DNA from: Actinobacteria bacterium UBA3120
Lineage (GTDB): Bacteria; Actinomycetota; Actinomycetes; S36-B12
Reading direction: 5' to 3'
DNA length: 28,237 bases
NCBI GenBank assembly: GCA_002365735.1
Contig: DEZY01000126.1
Span: 13,454-41,690 of the forward strand
A program made the position numbers and the translations under genes. Each line of letters begins with the position of its first letter. Within the stretch, counting starts at the first letter, position 1. Below the pieces are notes generated by a model. The model was not told the DNA's origin. It ran no database searches and was given only the letters and a program-made list of their open reading frames with translations. Of this stretch, positions 10,421 to 18,507 are shown piece by piece.

Positions 10421-10448
10421 ATTGTGAAATTTTTCACTATCTGACCAA
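10421..10448 (-). promoter_or_regulatory. candidate nuo operon promoter overlapping the Rex site
   Basis: On the minus strand TTGGTC (10448-10443) is followed after 16 bases by CACAAT (10426-10421). Both hexamers are weak matches to the -35 and -10 consensus. The Rex operator would fill the spacer and the -10 element, the classic repression position. The hexamers alone are not strong evidence. Confidence 0.35.
10422..10439. promoter_or_regulatory. Rex operator upstream of nuoA
   Basis: The 18 bases read TTGTGA-AATTTT-TCACTA. The Rex operator known from Streptomyces is TTGTGA-N6-TCACAA, so 11 of the 12 fixed bases match, and the A/T-rich centre is itself nearly palindromic. It lies between menG and nuoA, 67 bases before the nuoA start. 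A Rex gene is encoded in this window, and Rex control of nuo is known in Streptomyces. Rex would repress nuo when NADH/NAD+ is low and release it when NADH rises. Confidence 0.75.
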
Positions 10449-10457
10449 GCATAGCGG

Positions 10458-11156
10458 CTAATCCTTCGGGGCAACCGCCCGGTGGATGCTCACGATTCCC
10501 CCGGTGAAATTGCGCCACTGAACCGCTCCCCAGCCGGCGTCGGCAATGTCTGCCGCCAGCTCTTGTTGGACCGGCCAAGCGCGGATTGACTCGGCCAAAT
10601 ACCGATAAGCATCCGGATTTGAGGAGACCCGGTTCGAGAGCAGGGGCAACGCCGCCATGAGGTACTCGGTATACACCCGACGAAATGGGGCCAGCGTTGG
10701 ATGAGAAAACTCGCAGATCACGAGCCGCCCACCGGGCTTAATCACGCGCCTGAACTCCTCTAAGGCAACCATGCGATCGGCCACATTACGCAATCCGAAG
10801 GAAATAGTGACCCGGTCAAAACTTGAGTCGGCAAATGGCAGGGCTAGCGCATCGGCTGCGACGAAAGGAATCGCCGGGTTTCGGGTTTTGCCTACTTCGA
10901 GCATTCCCAGTGAAAAGTCCGCGGCAATGACATCCGCCCCTGAGGCGGTGAATGCGGCCGCTGAGGTTCCGGTGCCCGCCGCGATGTCGAGAACGAGTTG
11001 TCCTGGTTCCAGTTGTAGAGCTTTGCGCACTGCACTGCGCCAACGCCGGGTCTGTCCCACGGCCAGAATGTCATTGGTGCGATCGTATTTAGCGGCAACT
11101 GCATCAAACATCGCAGCAACTTCAGCTGGATCCTTATCCAAATTCGCCCTCGGCAC
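10458..11156 (-). CDS. menG: demethylmenaquinone methyltransferase
   Basis: A 232-residue SAM-dependent methyltransferase of the UbiE/MenG family that adds the ring methyl group in the last step of menaquinone synthesis. The N-terminus [29 protein letters not shown] matches the actinobacterial MenG pattern. Motif I (LDIAAGTG) is at residues 56-63, and the family signatures [10 protein letters not shown] and [12 protein letters not shown] follow. The C-terminus has [17 protein letters not shown]. The start is GTG at 11156. No well-spaced ribosome site is visible, and a weak CAGACT hexamer ends 6 bases before the GTG, so the transcript may be leaderless. It is codirectional with, and just upstream of, nuo. 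Confidence 0.96.
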   Translation of the reverse strand: MPRANLDKDPAEVAAMFDAVAAKYDRTNDILAVGQTRRWRSAVRKALQLEPGQLVLDIAAGTGTSAAAFTASGADVIAADFSLGMLEVGKTRNPAIPFVAADALALPFADSSFDRVTISFGLRNVADRMVALEEFRRVIKPGGRLVICEFSHPTLAPFRRVYTEYLMAALPLLSNRVSSNPDAYRYLAESIRAWPVQQELAADIADAGWGAVQWRNFTGGIVSIHRAVAPKD

Positions 11157-11227
11157 GCCCTTAGTCTGTCAGAGATCTCACTTAACGCTAACTGCAGTTC
11201 CAAGTGGTTAAAACAACTCGCGAGCCC

Positions 11228-11233
11228 TAGGCT
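11228..11233 (+). promoter_or_regulatory. candidate -10 element for a leaderless menF transcript
   Basis: TAGGCT fits the actinobacterial TANNNT -10 pattern and ends exactly 6 bases before the GTG at 11240, so transcription would start at or next to the start codon. No ribosome site is visible. A convincing -35 is missing; TGGTTA at 11205-11210 is the best candidate. Confidence 0.4.
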
Positions 11234-11239
11234 TACTTG

Positions 11240-12493
11240 GTGAGCGTGAATGAGCAACCTGGTGTCTTGCCCGATCAGGAACACCTGACTTTCCGTACCC
11301 GAGCTCTCGAACACGACCTGGAACTTCTCCAACATCTGCCGATCGAGAACCCGCTCGCATGGGTCCGAGGTGGCGAAGGACTAATTGGTTGGGGGGTGGC
11401 TGCTCGATTGCAAGTGCGTGGCGATGAAACCTTTTCCCGAACCCAGCGCTGGTGGAATCAACTCCTCACAAATGCCCACATTGAGGATACCGTGAGCTTG
11501 CCGGGAACGGGACCGGTTGCTTTCGCCTCATTTGCATTTGATCTCAATAACCTCTCCGAAGTTGTTGTCCCTAATGTTGTCGTCGGTAAACGTGGTGGAC
11601 AAACTTGGATGACCACTATTGGCTCGGCGAGTAGCGTCTTGCCACCAGTTTCCGTTCCGACTGCACCGACCACAGTGCGTTGGGCTGAAGGCAGCATTCC
11701 GCCATGGGAATGGGAACAATCCGTTGCCACCGCCGTTGAACGAATTACCGCAGGCGAACTCGACAAAGTAGTTCTTGCGCGCGACCTCATTGCGCACGTT
11801 GACGGTGCACTCGATGTTCGGTTCCTGATCAATCAACTTGCGCGGGCATATCCCACCTGCTGGACATTCGTGGTCGAAGATCTCTTTGGAGCAACCCCGG
11901 AGTTGCTGGTTCGGCGAACGGGTGGGCTGGTCATGAGCCGGGTCCTTGCCGGCACGGTTCGGCGTCAGGGAGACAAATCAACGGATGCGGATTTAGCCTC
12001 GGATCTCATGAAGAGCCACAAGGATCTCGCCGAGCACGAGTACGCGGTTCACTCGGTTGCCAAAGCACTCGCAACGCATTGCACCGACCTTGAAGTTCCC
12101 GAACAACCACGAGTTCTTGAACTTGCAAATGTGCAACACCTGGCGACCGATATCACTGGTCAGCTAGCCAGTGAAGCTCCGATCCTGTCCCTTGTCGCAT
12201 CACTTCACCCCACTGCAGCCGTGTGCGGAACTCCCACCGAACGCGCCAAAGCCATGATCCCCGAACTTGAAGGAATGAATCGCGGACGTTATGCCGGACC
12301 CGTTGGTTGGTTTGATCATCACGGTGATGGCGAGTTTGGAATTGCGTTGCGCTGCGCGAAGATTGACCAGGAGTCGCGCACCGTGCGTTCCTTTGCCGGG
12401 TGCGGAATCGTTGCCGGGTCAATCCCTGAACTAGAACTTGCCGAGTCAGCCGCAAAACTTGCACCCGTGCGTGACGCATTGGAAAGCAGCTAG
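11240..12493 (+). CDS. menF: isochorismate synthase (menaquinone pathway)
   Basis: A chorismate-binding enzyme of about 417 residues that would convert chorismate to isochorismate, the first committed menaquinone step. Counting from the in-frame TTG at 11237 as residue 1: the ELDKVVLAR segment at 174-182 supplies the likely general-base lysine K177, GATPELL (218-224) the likely acid E222, HPTAAVCGTP is at 324-333 and EGMNRGRYAGPVGW at 345-358, the Mg/chorismate region. The start is uncertain: TTG 11237, GTG 11240 and GTG 11246 are all possible. I prefer 11240 because of its spacing to a -10-like hexamer. Siderophore-type isochorismate synthases are similar, but the menaquinone context decides the name. 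Confidence 0.9.
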   Translation: MSVNEQPGVLPDQEHLTFRTRALEHDLELLQHLPIENPLAWVRGGEGLIGWGVAARLQVRGDETFSRTQRWWNQLLTNAHIEDTVSLPGTGPVAFASFAFDLNNLSEVVVPNVVVGKRGGQTWMTTIGSASSVLPPVSVPTAPTTVRWAEGSIPPWEWEQSVATAVERITAGELDKVVLARDLIAHVDGALDVRFLINQLARAYPTCWTFVVEDLFGATPELLVRRTGGLVMSRVLAGTVRRQGDKSTDADLASDLMKSHKDLAEHEYAVHSVAKALATHCTDLEVPEQPRVLELANVQHLATDITGQLASEAPILSLVASLHPTAAVCGTPTERAKAMIPELEGMNRGRYAGPVGWFDHHGDGEFGIALRCAKIDQESRTVRSFAGCGIVAGSIPELELAESAAKLAPVRDALESS

Positions 12494-12730
12494 GATTTTC
12501 GCTCGCGTCAAGATCTACATCAACGCTCCTGGTAACCGAGGAATGCGGCATCTGGGCAAGGACGAGTGGATGAACTCTGAGCGGTTCTATGCAACTGCTG
12601 TGACCGCCCCGGCAACGCAACCAGAGCTCTTGGGAATCTCACGCCGCAAAATATTGAGCACCAAGAGTCGAATATAGGTCCGCGGCAGCCTGAACAATTT
12701 TCTGTCGCGTTGAATCTGCGACCACCTCAC
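12494..12730. other. 237-base convergent gap between menF and menD
   Basis: No recognised gene. A plus-strand frame stays open for 60 codons from 12495 to the stop at 12677, with the unfamiliar segment MRHLGKDEWMNSERF starting at an ATG at 12543. I cannot assign it: it could be a small gene, a decayed remnant or chance. A stem-loop is present near 12681-12709. Confidence 0.4.
12681..12709. terminator. possible stem-loop between convergent menF and menD
   Basis: CGCGGCAG and CTGTCGCG can pair over 8 positions (one G-T mismatch) around a 13-base loop. There is no clear T-run on either side. Its place between two convergent genes suits a bidirectional terminator, but the evidence is structural only. 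Confidence 0.3.
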
Positions 12731-14470
12731 TCAACTCCCAGAAAGTGCTTCACGAACGGCCTGTGCGATGTGGCCTAGAATTTCACTTTCACGTGCCCGA
12801 TCAACACTGGTTACGGTGATTACATGCAAGCCACCGTTAATTGCCTGATCGAGTGCTTCAGCTAAATCGTCTTCATTCGTGACAGTGACGGCATTAGCTT
12901 TCATGGAAGAGGCAACAAGAGACGGGTCTACATCCAGCGGAACCCCAAACACTTGTTCAAAATGCTTGGAGTACTCGGGAGCACCTTGCTCCAGTGTGGA
13001 GAAGATTCCCCCACCGTTGTTGTCGATCACAACAATTACAAGATTGATGCTTGTCTCAGTGGGCGGAATCAGCAGTGCATTGCTGTCATAGAGAAATGAC
13101 TGGTCGCCCACCAAAGCAACCACGCAGCCATCTCCTTCAACTGTGGCACTGATCGCAATACCTGAGGCAGTAGAAATACAACCGTCAATACCTGAAACAC
13201 CACGATTGCCAAGAACCGCCGAGTCGGTAACACCCGTTGCGGCGAATGAGGCAACATGGCGGACGGCTGAAGACGCTCCTAAAAATAATGTTCCCGATTC
13301 CGGTAAAAATCGGGTCACAACCCGCGCAATCTGCATTCCCGTAAGCTCTTCCGGATTCAGAACGGTCTCGATTGCAGCAGCCGCCAAGATGTCGGCCCGC
13401 TGCCACTGCTCAAGCCATTCACCATCGACTTCGCACTCTTGCGGCGGAAGCGGAACAGAGGCAATCACCAGGTCCGCACTGCGGGTTGGGTCAGAGAAAT
13501 GGACGTGACTATCTACCGCGATGTGAATCTCCGCCGAATCAATGAGCTGTAGCACTCCACGAGACAGGCCGACCTTGCCAATTGTCAGAACTAGTTCAGG
13601 GATATGGGTTTCACGGAAGGCCTCGTCCGCGGCAAGCAGGAGCCCATGGGAGAGCGTGAGATCGGCTCGGCTCAAATTAGCACTGGGTTCGGCAATTATT
13701 GGCCAGCCAATAAAGTCGCTGAGTTCGTCAATCATTTCGATAAAATCGGAATCGTTGTGATCTCCAACCACAATTAGCCCACGTGCCGGCACCACACCTT
13801 CTTCATCTAGGAATGTCATTATCTCGTCCAGTGGTGAACTCACTGCGGCAAACAATCTGGCATCGGCCACCCAAGGTCTACCATCGGGGCGCCCGTCAAG
13901 GTCCTCGACCCAATTACCGTCTGGGTCACCCACAAGTGGAGCCGAAAAGGGGATATTGAGATGAACCGGACCTGGGCTGATCGAATCAGTGGCTATCCCA
14001 ACAGCCCGCGAAACTTCCGAGCGCCAATATTTGACTTGACCTTCGGAAGTGGTGGCGGTTGCCAGGTCGGTAACGGACCGAACATGTGGTCCGAAAATCG
14101 TTGTCTGGGCGATTGTTTGATTGGCCCCAATTCCCCGCAATTGTGGTGGTCGGTCGGCCGTCAATAACAGCATCGGCACATAAGAATGATCCGCTTCAAT
14201 GACTGCAGGCAACAGATTTGCAACGGCGCTCCCTGAAGTGGTCACTACTGCAGCCGGGATCCCGGTGGCCTTCCCAATTCCCAATGCAACAAAGCCGGCA
14301 ACCCGCTCATCAAGTCGTACATGCACACGGATTTCGAATCGTGCGTGCGCTGCGGCAAGTTCCAATGCCAGTGGTGCACTACGCGAACCAGGCGAAAGAA
14401 CGACGTCAGTGACTCCGCAACGAATAAGTTCGTCGACCATGACTTTCGCTTGGGCGACCGAAGGCTCCAT
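12731..14470 (-). CDS. menD: SEPHCHC synthase (2-oxoglutarate decarboxylase step of menaquinone synthesis)
   Basis: A 579-residue thiamine-diphosphate enzyme that joins isochorismate with the succinic semialdehyde-TPP adduct from 2-oxoglutarate. The N-terminal SPGSRSAPL motif is at residues 26-34, followed by the DERVAGFVALG segment carrying the TPP-activating glutamate E55 and the SGSAVANLLPAVIEA loop at 79-93. The Mg-TPP motif GDQSFLYDSN lies at 455-464, with IDNNGGGIFSTLEQ after it. The frame extends to 14488, but the ATG at 14470 has AAGG 8 bases upstream and leaves 4 bases after the menC stop. It is the last gene of menB-menC-menD. Confidence 0.96.
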   Translation of the reverse strand: MEPSVAQAKVMVDELIRCGVTDVVLSPGSRSAPLALELAAAHARFEIRVHVRLDERVAGFVALGIGKATGIPAAVVTTSGSAVANLLPAVIEADHSYVPMLLLTADRPPQLRGIGANQTIAQTTIFGPHVRSVTDLATATTSEGQVKYWRSEVSRAVGIATDSISPGPVHLNIPFSAPLVGDPDGNWVEDLDGRPDGRPWVADARLFAAVSSPLDEIMTFLDEEGVVPARGLIVVGDHNDSDFIEMIDELSDFIGWPIIAEPSANLSRADLTLSHGLLLAADEAFRETHIPELVLTIGKVGLSRGVLQLIDSAEIHIAVDSHVHFSDPTRSADLVIASVPLPPQECEVDGEWLEQWQRADILAAAAIETVLNPEELTGMQIARVVTRFLPESGTLFLGASSAVRHVASFAATGVTDSAVLGNRGVSGIDGCISTASGIAISATVEGDGCVVALVGDQSFLYDSNALLIPPTETSINLVIVVIDNNGGGIFSTLEQGAPEYSKHFEQVFGVPLDVDPSLVASSMKANAVTVTNEDDLAEALDQAINGGLHVITVTSVDRARESEILGHIAQAVREALSGS

Positions 14471-14474
14471 GTCC

Positions 14475-15476
14475 CTAGCCTTGCACACTCCGCTTAGGCA
14501 CGCCCCAGGACGCGAGTTGGGACTCAGGAATTAAGTCCCAGGCCTTTGCAAGTCGTTTGCGCCACAAGTCCTGCTGGGTCTGGGGTAGCGGAACACGTTT
14601 GAGTTGTTCCGGATCGGGTTCACATTTGACAACCCGAATACGGCCTTCATGGGGAATGACCGGCCGCTTCACCGTGTCCGTTGCCAGCAGCATCCCAGTT
14701 CCCAGCCCGGCTACCTGGTGGGGGGCGAATTTATGGGCCGCTAATAGTGAGGAGTTGAGTCCAACACTTGATTCAAATGCGCTACTAAATCGAACCGGTA
14801 CGTCCAACTTTTCAATCAAACGTTCAACTGCATCAGTGCCACCGAGCGGAGATACCTTGATGATTGCCAGATCAGCGAATTCACTCACTTGGTGTTGGCC
14901 GTCGATGCGAACGATTTCATCAACGGCAATGGGTACCGTCACTTTTTTGCGCAGTTCACGTAATTGCGTGGCCGACCGACATGGTTGCTCAATGTATTCA
15001 ATCGGAACTGATTGCAGTTCACTGATGGTGTCAACTGCCTGCGCAATACCCCATCGGCCATTGGCGTCAAGTCGAATAAGTAACTTGTTTAATTGTCCTG
15101 CGTCAACGAATGCTCGGACAATTTCTTGTACACGCTCGACGTCCTGATCCACGTCAAGTCCTACTTTAATTTTTATAGTGGTGCAGCCAAATTCGTTCAG
15201 CGCCCTAGCGCTCCCCAGATAGGAATCCTCGTTGTCCCCAATAATTGCGTTTACCGCGACGCTTGAATTTTCTGGATACTTAAGTGGAACAAATGCCGAT
15301 TCCAATGCGGCACGTAGCCATAAGGAATCTTGGATGGGCGTGTAGTTGGGAAATGGACTGAACTCACCCCAACCCAAAGGCCCCGCTAAAAGAATCCCCT
15401 CTCGCGTCCGAACTCCTCGAAACTCTTCTTGCAAGGTAAGCGAAAAGAACTCAAGTTCGGGAAAAGCATGCAACAT
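14475..15476 (-). CDS. menC: o-succinylbenzoate synthase
   Basis: A 333-residue enolase-superfamily enzyme that dehydrates SHCHC to o-succinylbenzoate. The superfamily catalytic residues can all be picked out: K102 and K104 in IKIKVG, metal ligands D137 (RLDANGRW), E163 (YIEQPC) and D186 (AVDEIV), and the second base K207 (IIKVSPLGG). The length is normal for actinobacterial MenC. It starts 5 bases after the menB stop and has only a weak ribosome site, so coupled translation is likely. N-acylamino acid racemases share the fold, but the flanking menB and menD make MenC the clear choice. Confidence 0.95.
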   Translation of the reverse strand: MLHAFPELEFFSLTLQEEFRGVRTREGILLAGPLGWGEFSPFPNYTPIQDSLWLRAALESAFVPLKYPENSSVAVNAIIGDNEDSYLGSARALNEFGCTTIKIKVGLDVDQDVERVQEIVRAFVDAGQLNKLLIRLDANGRWGIAQAVDTISELQSVPIEYIEQPCRSATQLRELRKKVTVPIAVDEIVRIDGQHQVSEFADLAIIKVSPLGGTDAVERLIEKLDVPVRFSSAFESSVGLNSSLLAAHKFAPHQVAGLGTGMLLATDTVKRPVIPHEGRIRVVKCEPDPEQLKRVPLPQTQQDLWRKRLAKAWDLIPESQLASWGVPKRSVQG

Positions 15477-15481
15477 AGCAA

Positions 15482-16414
15482 CTACGGCCGCTTCGGGAAG
15501 CGTCCAAAATCAGGTTCCCGCTTTTCCTTGTAAGCATCGCGACCTTCTTGGGCTTCCTCGGTCATGTAAAACAGAAGTGTTGAATCCCCCGCCAGTTGTT
15601 GAATCCCGGCAAGACCGTCGTCGACTGCATTATGTGATGCCTTCAGCATGCGAAGTGCGAGAGGCGACATGGTGAGCATTTGTGATGCTAAGTCGCAAGT
15701 CGCAATCTCAAGGTCTTCAAGGGGAACTACCTCGTTGACCAAGCCCCAGTCGTAGGCCTGCTCGGCACCATATTGATTGCATGTGTACCAGACTTCACGC
15801 GAGCGCTTTTGTCCCACGATTCGTGCGAGTAGGCCTGATCCGTATCCACCATCGAATGAACCAACTCTGGGACCGGTTTGACCAAAGCGCGCATTGTCGG
15901 CAGCAACGGTCAGATCACACACGACATGGAGAACATGGCCACCACCAATTGAATAGCCGGCAACCATGGCGATTACGGGCTTAGGCAGTCGGCGGATCTG
16001 GATCTGAAGGTCAAGAACGTTGAGGCGACCAATTCCCTTCTGGGCAACCTCGTCGTCGCCGATGTAGCCATCATTTGCGCGGACCACTTGATCCCCTCCG
16101 GAGCAAAATGCGAGATCCCCTTGGCCCGTCAAAATGATTACACCCACTCGATCATCGTCGCGGGCTGCATTGAATGCATCACTTAACTCAAAAAGGGTCT
16201 GCGGCCGAAATGCATTTCGCTTTTCTGGTCGGCAGATCGTAATCTTTGCTATTCCCTGATAGGCACCAGTGCCCAGACTGTAGGTGATATCGCTGAATTC
16301 CCCGACACTTTGCCAAGCACACGCCGCTGTAATGGACGAGTGGGCTGGATCTGTCCAGGCCGGTGATTCAGTTGGCGCGACCGGGGGCAGTACATAACGT
16401 TTGCGAGTGTCCAT
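15482..16414 (-). CDS. menB: 1,4-dihydroxy-2-naphthoyl-CoA synthase
   Basis: A 310-residue crotonase-fold enzyme that closes the second ring of the naphthoquinone from o-succinylbenzoyl-Co[11 protein letters not shown] (62-71) begins the CoA-binding region, SGGDQ at 105-109 and the AGYSIGGGH segment (152-160) build the oxyanion hole, and the MenB signature [15 protein letters not shown] at 179-193 is complete. The C-terminal [14 protein letters not shown] is also typical. The first 40 residues are a poorly conserved extension. The ATG at 16414 has no ribosome site; TAATCT ends exactly 6 bases upstream, suggesting a leaderless transcript and the start of a menB-menC-menD operon. Confidence 0.97.
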   Translation of the reverse strand: MDTRKRYVLPPVAPTESPAWTDPAHSSITAACAWQSVGEFSDITYSLGTGAYQGIAKITICRPEKRNAFRPQTLFELSDAFNAARDDDRVGVIILTGQGDLAFCSGGDQVVRANDGYIGDDEVAQKGIGRLNVLDLQIQIRRLPKPVIAMVAGYSIGGGHVLHVVCDLTVAADNARFGQTGPRVGSFDGGYGSGLLARIVGQKRSREVWYTCNQYGAEQAYDWGLVNEVVPLEDLEIATCDLASQMLTMSPLALRMLKASHNAVDDGLAGIQQLAGDSTLLFYMTEEAQEGRDAYKEKREPDFGRFPKRP

Positions 16415-16420
16415 GTGCCG

Positions 16421-16426
16421 AGATTA
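16421..16426 (-). promoter_or_regulatory. -10 element for leaderless menB
   Basis: On the minus strand TAATCT (5 of 6 against TATAAT) is followed by CGGCAC and then the menB ATG, so transcription would begin at the start codon. No clear -35 is seen. It lies 11 bases from the menE -10 element on the other strand. Confidence 0.55.
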
Positions 16427-16437
16427 CCTGTATCTCC

Positions 16438-16443
16438 TATTCT
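16438..16443 (+). promoter_or_regulatory. -10 element for leaderless menE
   Basis: TATTCT is followed by exactly 6 bases and the GTG at 16450. No ribosome site precedes that GTG. The same hexamer-6-start spacing occurs at menB and menF. No clear -35 is seen. Confidence 0.5.
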
Positions 16444-16449
16444 CGGCTC

Positions 16450-17631
16450 GTGGCCGACTCAACTATTCGTGAAATCGAACTCACCCAGATACCTCCCGGT
16501 AGCCCTGGTGTCGCCACGGCATTCGATGCCCTAAGCGAAGCTCTCGCCAACGAACAGGTTTTTGCTCCCATTCCACAGCAAAGCCGTCACTACTCCAGCC
16601 ACCAGATCCAGGCGATCCGGGAAGCAATCAATCCCAGCACTCCGTGTCACAGCCACACGGCCGCGATTCTGACGACTTCAGGGTCAACGGGAAATCCCCG
16701 CGGGGTTGAACTCAGTTACTCCCAGCTGAGCGCAATGAATGACTTTGTAAATTCAGGCGAGGTCGTTGGAGTGCAACTTGATGCGCCACCACAGTGGATT
16801 TGCGCGCTGCCCGTTACATCTGTTGGCGGAGTCAACGTTCTGACCCGTTCAATCGCGGCCGGGGTACCCCCCATCGCACTCGAAAGCATTGCTGGTGGTT
16901 CCACTTTTGATCCTGATGAATTCGCGAACTCGGTGGAAAGAAGCAAAGACGAACCTGTGTTCGTCTCATTGGTGCCCGCCCAGCTTCGCAGGCTCCTTAA
17001 CTCACAACTTGGTGCCCAGGCACTTCGCCGTTGCACAGCCATTTTGATCGGTGGCGGGCCAACTCCAACCAACGACTTCTTGCAGGCACAAGATCTCGGA
17101 CTTCCAGTCAGCTACACCTATGGCATGACCGAGACTTCCGGTGGATGCATATTCAGCGGGAAAAACGGGCCCGGCACGAATTTCACACTTGATCCGGCTG
17201 ACTCCCGAATAACTCTTCACGGTCCGAGCATCGCTTCGGGCTATCGACCCATCGGCGGGCGGGCTTTCACACCATTTAACTCAACATTTGCCACCGATGA
17301 TTTTGGGGTCGCGGATTTAATTGGACAATTAGAAATTCTCGGCAGACTCGATGACATTGTTGTGATCAACGGGGTAAATATCTCGCGGACCGCAATTGCC
17401 AAGATCATCGAGGAAAATCCCTCAGTGCAAAGTTGTTATGTGCTTCCCAATCTCACCGCGCTGATAGTTGCCACACCCGCAGACTTTGAAGGTGTATCGG
17501 GAAGCATCCGTCACCAAATCGTACAAAAACTCGGATCTATTGCGATACCCACTTTCCGCGTAGTCACGCAAATCCCGACCTTGCCAAATGGCAAACTTGA
17601 TCGAGTCACAATCACGAACCTCTACGGTTAG
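16450..17631 (+). CDS. menE: o-succinylbenzoate-CoA ligase
   Basis: A 393-residue member of the acyl/aryl-CoA synthetase (ANL) family that activates o-succinylbenzoate to its CoA ester. The ATP-binding loop TTSGSTGNPRG is at residues 75-85 (arginine in place of the usual lysine, as in many MenE), followed by the adenylate-binding YGMTETSGG, the hinge region LGRLDDIVVINGVNIS and the C-terminal LPNGKLDR with the catalytic lysine. It is short for the superfamily but normal for actinobacterial MenE. The frame opens at 16363 inside menB; I prefer GTG 16450, which follows a TATTCT hexamer. menA begins 3 bases after the stop. Confidence 0.93.
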   Translation: MADSTIREIELTQIPPGSPGVATAFDALSEALANEQVFAPIPQQSRHYSSHQIQAIREAINPSTPCHSHTAAILTTSGSTGNPRGVELSYSQLSAMNDFVNSGEVVGVQLDAPPQWICALPVTSVGGVNVLTRSIAAGVPPIALESIAGGSTFDPDEFANSVERSKDEPVFVSLVPAQLRRLLNSQLGAQALRRCTAILIGGGPTPTNDFLQAQDLGLPVSYTYGMTETSGGCIFSGKNGPGTNFTLDPADSRITLHGPSIASGYRPIGGRAFTPFNSTFATDDFGVADLIGQLEILGRLDDIVVINGVNISRTAIAKIIEENPSVQSCYVLPNLTALIVATPADFEGVSGSIRHQIVQKLGSIAIPTFRVVTQIPTLPNGKLDRVTITNLYG

Positions 17632-17634
17632 CCC

Positions 17635-18507
17635 GTGGCCACGACAAGTGAATGGATTCAGGGCGCTCGACCGCGTACGCTTCCCGCAGCAATTGCACCC
17701 GTGCTGGTAGGAACCGGAATCGCCCAGCATGCTGATTCATTCAATATCGTTCGGGCACTCTTAGCTCTAGTCGTTGCACTTGCCCTTCAAGCCGGGGTGA
17801 ACTATTCAAATGACTACAGCGACGGGATCCGCGGGACCGACAGCCATCGCGTGGGTCCGGTGCGCCTAGTGGGTCAGGGGCTTGCTCAATCCCACGAAGT
17901 GAAGCGGGCTGCATTCCTGATGTTCGCATTCGCGATGGTCAGCGGATTAATAGTGGTTCTGCTCACTCAAGCGTGGTGGCTGCTCCTAGTCGGCGCAGCG
18001 AGCGTGGCAGCTGCTTGGTTCTATACCGGTGGGTCACGACCATATGGTTATGCTGGTTTTGGTGAAATTTTTGTTTTCATCTTTTTTGGAATCGTGCCAG
18101 TCATGGGGACGGCTTATGTGCAAACTTTGGAGCTCACCGTCGGTGCTTTCATTGCTTCCGTCGGCGTGGGTGCACTCGCTTGTTCCATCCTGATCACCAA
18201 CAATTTGCGTGATATTCCCGGCGACACCGAGCACGGAAAACTCACACTGGCGGTTCGACTCGGCGACGCGCGCACCCGGAAGCTTTACGTTGCTTGCGTC
18301 GCTGTGGCTTTCATCGTGCCTGCACTCCTGATAGTTCCCTTTGGCCCGTGGGCTGCCCTGGGCTACTTGGCCATGCCCTGGGCTCTCCTGCCGATTAAAT
18401 TAGTTCGTCGCGGGGCCCGCGGGCCCGCCCTGATCCCCGTCCTCATAGCTACCGGGAACGTCCTGCTGATTTACGGAGTTGTCCTGGGTCTTGGGCTCGC
18501 CCTCTAG
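17635..18507 (+). CDS. menA: 1,4-dihydroxy-2-naphthoate polyprenyltransferase
   Basis: A 290-residue integral membrane prenyltransferase of the UbiA family that attaches the isoprenoid tail to dihydroxynaphthoate. The two metal-pyrophosphate motifs are clear: NYSNDYSDGIRGTD at 56-69 (N59, D60, D63, D69) and NNLRDIPGDTEHGKLTLAVRLG at 189-210 (D193, D197, K202). About eight or nine hydrophobic helices span the rest. The start is a GTG 3 bases after the menE stop, so the two are probably cotranscribed. The last 36 codons are overlapped antisense by the DUF4229 gene. Confidence 0.96.
   Translation: MATTSEWIQGARPRTLPAAIAPVLVGTGIAQHADSFNIVRALLALVVALALQAGVNYSNDYSDGIRGTDSHRVGPVRLVGQGLAQSHEVKRAAFLMFAFAMVSGLIVVLLTQAWWLLLVGAASVAAAWFYTGGSRPYGYAGFGEIFVFIFFGIVPVMGTAYVQTLELTVGAFIASVGVGALACSILITNNLRDIPGDTEHGKLTLAVRLGDARTRKLYVACVAVAFIVPALLIVPFGPWAALGYLAMPWALLPIKLVRRGARGPALIPVLIATGNVLLIYGVVLGLGLAL

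Larger units (their letters stand above)
16418..16446. repeat. nested inverted repeats over the menB/menE promoters
   Basis: CCGAGA (16418-16423) and TCTCGG (16441-16446) form a perfect inverted repeat around a 17-base spacer. Inside it, GAGAT (16420-16424) and ATCTC (16432-16436) form a second. Together they cover both divergent -10 elements. This may be a shared operator, or simply the near-symmetry of two promoters. Confidence 0.35.
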
